A stretch of 64,000 nucleotides of DNA from Pyricularia pennisetigena (taxonomy: Eukaryota; Ascomycota; Sordariomycetes; Magnaporthales; Pyriculariaceae), in the NCBI RefSeq assembly GCF_004337985.1, contig NC_043742.1, positions 1,722,176-1,786,175 of the forward strand, read 5' to 3'. The notes under the pieces were generated by a model. That model was given only the letters and a program-made list of their open reading frames with translations, had not been told where the DNA came from and made no database searches. The position numbers were made by a program, and so were the translations under genes. Position 1 is the stretch's first letter, and each line of letters begins with the position of its first letter. Below are positions 57,350-64,000 of this stretch, in pieces.

Positions 57350-60300
57350 ATGGTGAGTTTGTCCTGCCGCTCCGTCAAGGTCATCACTCAGCATCGTGCA
57401 AAGCAGCACACGCACGTATTTGCACGTTCGCATGCGCTGGAGCTCGCCGATAACCTCAGCAGGCGGTACTCGGCAAACTTCTCCATGCTCGTTATCCCGG
57501 AACACGACCGGCGCCAGACATGGCATTGCTCGATCACCTGTGGAAGACGCTCATACTGCTTGTCACTGCTATAATCACGATCGTCCGTTCAACACTCGCT
57601 AACCGAGGTCGCCGTAACGCGCAAAAGCAGGATCCCGATTCTCCCAATGCCATGATGGTGGACCCTGTCGACAATGCTACACATGTCGTCGATGTCAACG
57701 GCCCCCTTGAGAGGGACTCTGTGACTGAGATCACGCCTGATACACTCGCCGATGATGCTGAGCCGACGTCACCAATGCCTTTAGCCAACGATTGTATGTT
57801 ACCTCACCTGCGCCGAGCCGGACACCGAAACACTCTTTGCATATGCACATAAGATGAGCTAACTAAAGATCGTGGGGCGAGTAGTTGAGGCTATCAAGGA
57901 GCTTGTTATGACGCCGTTGCAGGAAGAGCCTAAAGTCTTGGAGGATGCGTACAACACATGGACAGTTGAGAATTGGAGAAGTTTGTCCAAAAAGGAACAC
58001 GGCCCGATATTTCATGCAGGAGGGTTTCCATGGTGCGCGCAACCCCTCATCCAGGACGAGTCTTGGGATTGACGGAAGCTCGGTGCTGACAAGGCAGTTT
58101 ACAGGCGCATTCTACTCTTCCCCCATGGTAACAATACGTCAAACGTCGCGATATACCTTGAGCATGGTTTTGAGCCAGACAAGATTCCAGAGGACTGGAG
58201 CTGTTGCGTTCAGTTTGCGCTTGTTCTTTGGAACCCCAACGATCCGTCTATTTATGCGCATCACACGGCACACCATCGGTTTACCAAGGACGAGGGTGAC
58301 TGGGGCTTCACAAGATTTCAAGAGCTTAGTAAACTCTTCAATGTTCCCTACGATGATGCTACCCGGCCGCTGATTGAAGACGAGACGGCCAACATCACCG
58401 CATATGTGCGGATCCTGGAGGACGAGACTGGTGTCATGTGGCACAGTTTCGCCAACTACGACTCCAAGAAAGAGACGGGCTATGTCGGCCTCAAGAATCA
58501 GGGTGCCACATGCTACCTCAACTCGCTGTTGCAGTCCCTCTACTTCACCAATGCTTTCCGCAAGGCCATCTATCAGATACCTACAGAGCAAGAAGAAAGC
58601 ATAAATAACAGTGCTTACACCCTCCAGCGCTTATTCTACCAACTGCAGACCTCATCAAACGCCGTGGGCACAGCAGAGCTTACCAAATCATTCGGATGGG
58701 AGACGCGGCACATATTTGAGCAACAGGACGTGCAAGAGCTCTCCAGGAAGCTCATGGAGCGCATGGAGGAGAAAATGAAAGGGACTGGCGCCGAGAATCT
58801 TCTACCAGAGCTCTTCAGTGGCAAGATCAAAACTTACATTTCTTGCATACACGTTAAATACGAATCGAGCCGGATCGAGGATTTCTGGGATGTGCAGCTG
58901 AATGTAAGCAAGATGGGCAATCTGCTTAACAGCTTCCAGGATTACGTCTCTGTCGAGAAGATGGAGGGCGAGAACAAGTATTTTGCCGGTGACGAGTACA
59001 AACTGCAGGAGGCAAACAAGGGCGTTATTTTCATGAGTTTCCCCGACGTCCTGCATCTGCAGCTCAAGCGTTTCGAGTATGACTTTACCAAGGATGCCAT
59101 GGCAAAAGTTAATGATCGCTACGAGTTTCCCGAAGTGTTTGACGCTGCACCTTACCTCTCGGAAGATGCCGACAAGTCGGAGCCTTGGATTTACCAGCTA
59201 CACGGTGTGCTTGTGCATAGTGGTGACCTCAATGCAGGTCATTACTACGCATTCCTGAAGCCAGAAAAGGACGGATGGTTCTACAAATATGACGATGATA
59301 AGGTCACCAAGGCGACCAAGAGGGAGGTACTTGAGGACAATTTTGGAGGACCCTTCCAGTACAGCAACGGCATCCGCCCGCAAGGACAGAAGAAAGTCGC
59401 GATGAGGCCTAACAGTGCATACATGTTGGTGTACTTCCGTCAATCTCGGCTTGACAAGATTTTGACGCCAGTCACGCACGAGGACATCCCACGTCATATT
59501 GGTAGGTTGATTTACGCTTCGAAAGACTGGTTTCAAACGTGTTTTCGCTAACAGATCGCTAATCTTACAGAAATCGGATACCTCGAGGAGGCATCTGCCA
59601 GGGAGGCGAAGAGAAAGGAGCGTGAAGAGCAGCACCTCTACCGCTGGATCAAAGCCGTCACCCCGTCCTCATTTCAAGCACATAGCGGGTTTGATCTGAC
59701 GAATTTTGATGCGGTCTCATCACAGGCGACAGACCCTTCACCGGGTGCGCCCAAACTATACAAGGTACTTCGGACGGCAACCATGGAACAAGTCACCGAG
59801 ATCATCGCCAAAGATCTTGGGCAGGATCCCGCGAGAGTCAGGCTGTGGTTAATGGTCGGCCGCCAAAACAAGACAGTTCGTCCTGACCAGCCTATCATGG
59901 ACTTAAGGCCGACCTTGGACGAGACTTATTCAAGATTAGCGACCCAGAGAGAAGATTCCTTGCGCCTGTGGGTTGAGTTTGCTGAAGAGATGGGTGAAAA
60001 TGGAGAGGCCGCATGGCCAACATACCAAGGCCCCTCGCCCACTGGTGTTATCTTTAAGAATGACTTGATTCTTCTTTTCATCAAGTGCTTTGACGCAGAA
60101 GCACAAACTCTTACTGGCCTTGGTCATGTGTACATCAGCAGGGAAAAGAAGGTTGACGACCTGTTTCCCCACATCCTTAAGAAGATGGGTCTGGAGAAGC
60201 TTCCTAGTGACGAAAAGATGCTCCTTTGGGAAGTAAGTATCACCAGTTATGGATGAGAAAAGCTTGGTTCGCGCGCTAACATGTCAACAGGAAATCAAAC

Positions 60301-61722
60301 CCGGAATGATCGAGAGCCTTAAGGGCAAGCAATCGCTCAAAGCCGCCGAGCTGCAAGACGGAGACATCGTGTGTGTCCAGCGCAAGAAGGACACTGGTTC
60401 ACAAAACTTTCTTGAAAAGAGGTTAAGTGGTGACACTCGTGCAGCTGACGAAACGTATGCGCAATTCTTGAATAGCCTTTACTTCAACTCGAGACTGTGC
60501 TGACACAATTTTCCGGGGTTAGGTCAAGAAAGACGGAGAACTTTGAGGATGCAAAGGAGTACTACGAATTCCTGGTCAACAGGAAAACGGTCAAATTCAA
60601 CGCACACCCCACAAAGTGTGACCCGAACGAGTATCCACCATTCGAGATGGTCCTGAACTCGAAGATGACGTACGATCAACTTGCAGAGAAATTAGGCGAA
60701 CGTCTTGGAGTTCCAGAGACGCACTTGCGGTTCTGGACTCTTCACGGGACAACAGGACTGCCCCGAACAGCTGTTAAACGTGGACCGCAACAGACTCTGA
60801 ATACTATCCTCAACCCTGCTGGGTTTAGTCAGCTTAACTCAGCGCAGCGCAATGATGCCCTTTATTTTGAGATTTTGGACATGAGCCTTGCTGAGCTTGA
60901 CACAAAGAAGAATGTCAAGATCACATGGCTCAGCGAAGGGATTGTCAAAGAGGTAGGTGATCTGTCAATACTCTGGGAAACAAAACCTTTTCAGACCGCT
61001 CAGACTAATGACGGCATTCCGCCAGGAACACTATGATTTGCTTGTAACCAAGAGCGGCGTCGTTGAGGATATTATTGAGGCGCTCATCAAGAAGGCCAAA
61101 CTCAAGTCCGAAGAAGAAGGCGGCGAGATCCGTTTATATGAGGTTAATGGCCACAAGTTTACGAGAGAACTTCCGCGAGAGTATCCAGTCATAAGCCTCA
61201 ACGACTACCTAACGCTGGTTGCGGAGCGGGTACCGGAGGAGGAACTGGACGCCAAGGATCAGGGCCAGTTTGTTTATGCTTTCCATTTCCAGAACGAGCC
61301 TAACAGGATGCACGGCATGCCTTTCAAGTTCCTGCTCAAAGCTGTCAGTACTTTTGAATCCCTACAGTCGATTGCCAACAGAAGTCTTGACTAACGCCAA
61401 CAATCACTAAAACAGGGAGAGCCGTTCTCGGAGACCAAGAATAGGCTTGAGAAAAGGACTGCTATCCGTGGCAAGAACTTTGAAAAAATTAAGTTTGCCA
61501 TTGTGCGGCGATCGTCATACTCAAGACCTCAATACATAAATGATGGTGAGTAGTGGTTCGCGTTGCATTTCTCTTAGTTTGCACCAAGTTACTAATCCTG
61601 AATACCTTGCAGACGACGTGTTGTGGGATATTGTTCAGCCAGACGATGAGTACCTGGGTCTCGACCATGCAGACAGGTCCCGGTCTTTGCGAAACGGCGT
61701 TGGCGACCTCTTTTTGAGGTAA
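57350..61722 (+). CDS. Ubiquitin-specific protease, HAUSP/Ubp15 type (MATH + USP)
   Basis: Ten exons: 57350-57352, 57628-57793, 57885-58032, 58105-59501, 59571-60232, 60291-60421, 60523-60952, 61026-61343, 61416-61545 and 61613-61722, about 1,164 residues. It removes ubiquitin from proteins; yeast Ubp15 and fission-yeast Ubp21/22 are the family members. An N-terminal MATH domain (NTWTVENWRSLSKKEHG, GFEPDKIPEDWSCCVQFALV) is followed by the USP core with Cys-box NQGATCYLNSLLQ (Cys near 242) and His-box HSGDLNAGHYYAFLKP. The C-terminal half holds the USP7-type ubiquitin-like repeats and ends VGDLFLR. Exon 1 as modelled is the ATG alone, directly followed by GTGAGT. Exon 2 could begin at 57631 and exon 3 at 57882, shifting one residue each. 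An ATG at 57520 is an alternative start but would place intron-like sequence in the protein. Confidence 0.9.
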
Positions 61723-62832
61723 ACCGCCATTGGAAGCTTCATGGTAAACATGTTCACTCGATTTCCCTACCATCGGAGCTCGTATCCGATTTCATCAGCA
61801 ATGACACATACCACAAATATCACGGATTAAGAATCTCGTGGCTTTTTTTCTCTTCCTTTTTTTTCTCTCTGCGAACACATGGACTTCTCGCCCTCATTGT
61901 CACCAAAGCTTTCCATTATGATTCGTGTCTTCCGCTCATTGGATTCTTTGGCTCCGAGATGCTACGAAGTACATGAATTACACATATTGGAGTCGATGCG
62001 GCCATGGATGATGGGCAAAGACAGCGACCAGCAAATCTTGAGGATTCTTTGTCTTTTTTTTCTTTGGAGCATGACATTTGGTACGAGAGGTGTTAAGAAT
62101 TCTGTTGTTTGACTATCGAAAAGGAGCACACGTTTGCACGTTCTTTTCTGTTTGCGTTCTTGGCCTCTGCCATATTTTAGTTCAATGTATGCGGCATGCT
62201 GTAGTTGCGTCGTCTCTTATTTTACGTATCCTGAAGCGGAGTAGCGAATACAGAATGACGAATGGCGGTGTTGATAATAAGCATATGCATGATTCATGGA
62301 GAATATATACCTAGTTATGAGATGGGATTAGCTTGGAAACGTACAGATGAGTCTAAGTCTAGTCTGGTGTATATGATTGCATTTGCATAATTGTTGACTA
62401 CATAAAAAAGTGCAATATATATAGCAATGCGTCAAATACCCATATAAATGCTTAACCCCAAGTTCGGTGCAGACGGTAATAGTGACTTAAGGTACCAAGC
62501 TGAATCCTAAATTATACTTGCGGAAAGGAGCTTTGGCATGTCGAGTTTCGAAAGTGGGCCCCGAGAACGCGTCAGGCCGGGCCGAAGAGGCCAGGGTCTC
62601 GCGATCAGAGAGCTCTGCTGCTTGACCAGGCGGCGAGTCGAGGCAGAAATTATTTTGCCGGGTACTGAGTTGGATTGGCGCAAAGTTGCGGGACGCCGAC
62701 TCTCGACTCGCTAAGGCATCACTTTGCAGCTATTACATATTAAACATCAAAAAGGCTCACCTTTGTGCCGCCCATTACCTTTATTGGCATTATAACAGCA
62801 TTTGGGAAAGAGCTTAAACACCAACATCCATA
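61723..62832. other. Intergenic between tandem plus-strand genes
   Basis: This is the 3' flank of the deubiquitinase gene and promoter of the TIM22 gene. AAGTCTAGTCTGG lies near 62354. No gene was recognised. Confidence 0.55.
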
Positions 62833-63633
62833 ATGAACTTCCCAGGCTCTTCAGGCCTCCCGGGCCAAGGACCGGCGCCGGACCCGAACGAGGAGCAGAT
62901 GAAGAAGGTTTGTGCATAGTCGCTGTCTTCTGTCGCGAGCTACAAGCCGAACTAACTGGTGCCCGTTGACTTCTTGCAGTTGAAATCTCTTGGTGAATCA
63001 TGTGCAGCAAAAACGGTCATGTCTGGTGTCGCCGGTCTAGGTCTCGGTGCCGTCTTTGGACTTTTTATGGCTTCGGTACGCAGTCTCACCATCCAACCCT
63101 CCCTGAATCTCGGTTCGACCTACCTGGCAGGGAAGAACGAACGACTTGACTTTTGGAAACTAACCACTCCGGGTGATTACGCAACAAAACAGATGGCCTA
63201 TGACACGCCCTTCCACCACCCGACGCCTGATGCCGCCAAGGCCCCGGCCCCAAAACCCCCCTATGCCGCCGGCACGGGCATCGTGCTGCCGCGTGGCAAC
63301 TATGGCCCGCCTACGGCCACGACGACGCCTCCACCCATGTCATCGCTACCGATGCGCACACAGATCGCGGCCGGATTCCGCGACATGGGCGCGCGGTCCG
63401 TCAGCACGGGAAAGAACTTTGGCAAGGTCGGCGCCATGTTCTCGGGCATCGAGTGCGGTATCGAGGGCCTGCGCGCCAAGAACGATGCCGGCAACGGCGT
63501 CGCCGCCGGTTGCGTCACGGGCGCCATCCTTGCCAGGAACGGCGGGCCGCAGGCTGCCGCCATCGGTTGCGCCGGTTTCGCGGCTTTTAGTGCAGCTATC
63601 GAGATGTGGTTGAGGAGTCCCAAGGACGAGTGA
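62833..63633 (+). CDS. tim22: TIM22, mitochondrial carrier translocase channel subunit
   Basis: Three exons (62833-62907, 62980-63075 and 63193-63633) encode 203 residues. TIM22 forms the inner-membrane channel that inserts carrier proteins. The Tim17/Tim22/Tim23 fold is seen in [20 protein letters not shown] (first helix), [40 protein letters not shown] and [20 protein letters not shown]. The two conserved Cys (ESCAAKT and IECGIEG) are present. Intron 2 removes a stretch that would otherwise interrupt FMAS|MAYDTPF. The loop after the first helix carries about 45 extra Pro/Ala/Thr-rich residues, longer than in the fungal proteins I know, which have about 180-190 residues. The N-terminus is Gly/Pro-rich, as usual. 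Confidence 0.92.
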
Positions 63634-64000
63634 AGGGATATTCTCTCTTTTTCTTTTGGGCCGGTTGAAAGGGGGAATGCTCCGGCGGACTCCTTGGAGA
63701 CTCTGGACTGACGACGTAGACGAGGGGGAAGAGGTTCCACATCATGGCTTAGGGCCGTGTTCTTGCATCGCATCGGCGTTTCTTGTTTTGATCCGGGGGT
63801 TTTGAAAATGATCTTGAGGGAGGGACCTGCACTCCTTGCTTGGGATGATAGATTTAGAGGCTGTGTTTCTATTTGGGCATATACATCTCCACTTTGGCCT
63901 CGGAAAGCTCCGAGGGCATTTGTACAAAGTAATGTACTATTATAATATAGAAATTTCTCAAGGGCAGGATAGGCATAAAGAGGATGAAAATTATTGGTCA
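63634..64000. other. 3' flank of TIM22 to window end
   Basis: Only the 3' flank of TIM22 is seen. No gene was recognised before the window ends. Confidence 0.5.

Noticed and set aside
57520..57852. ATG at 57520 as start of the deubiquitinase
   Set aside because: It would place a hydrophobic stretch and branch-site-like sequence in the protein, whereas conserved sequence begins after 57627.

Overview
The window is eukaryotic nuclear DNA from a filamentous ascomycete. Genes carry short introns of about 60-390 bp with GT...AG borders and CTAAC/CTGAC-like branch sites. Fungal-only families are present (Zn2Cys6 regulators with Fungal_trans domains, a trimethyllysine dioxygenase, a DUF4243/questin-oxidase-like protein), and neighbours are transcribed independently on both strands. 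Calcineurin A, a glutathione peroxidase and a CDC12-type septin occur in that order. From memory, unchecked, this matches the order of their orthologues in the rice-blast fungus, so I favour Magnaporthales (Pyricularia or a relative). The species cannot be fixed from sequence alone. An 82-base run of N (19844-19925) shows that this is a draft assembly.

Layout, left to right: the 3' part of a Fungal_trans regulator (1-2511 +); a two-helix membrane protein (3743-4738 -); a Cys-rich single-pass surface protein (5588-6856 -); mitochondrial trimethyllysine dioxygenase in nine exons (8246-10381 +); a polyol/sugar SDR (11232-12280 +); calcineurin A (13772-15899 +); a cyclase-family protein (16483-17938 -); a gap-containing intergenic region; a Zn2Cys6 regulator (21254-23948 -); a 12.2-kb stretch almost free of recognisable genes (23949-36177). 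Then come a dense run: glutathione peroxidase (36178-37085 -), a TDA3-like FAD oxidoreductase with a very large disordered insertion (38608-41264 +), a divergent pair for D-galacturonate catabolism (41783-42754 - and 44400-45794 +), a DUF4243 protein (46727-48490 +), PWP2/UTP1 (48625-51437 -), CDC12-type septin (52052-53427 +), a mitochondrial PDK/BCKDK-type kinase (54259-55797 -), a HAUSP/Ubp15-type deubiquitinase (57350-61722 +) and TIM22 (62833-63633 +).

Most neighbours are unrelated housekeeping or signalling genes. The clear functional unit is the aldolase/reductase pair around a shared 1.65-kb promoter that holds three CCNCCAA sites, one fitting the longer TCCNCCAAT element reported for galacturonate induction. 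Several proteins act in mitochondria (trimethyllysine dioxygenase, PDK-like kinase, TIM22, possibly an isoform of the peroxidase).

Exon borders were worked out by hand from reading frame, splice sites and conserved protein sequence. For every complete spliced model the coding length is a multiple of three. No tRNA, rRNA, CRISPR or intact transposon was recognised.
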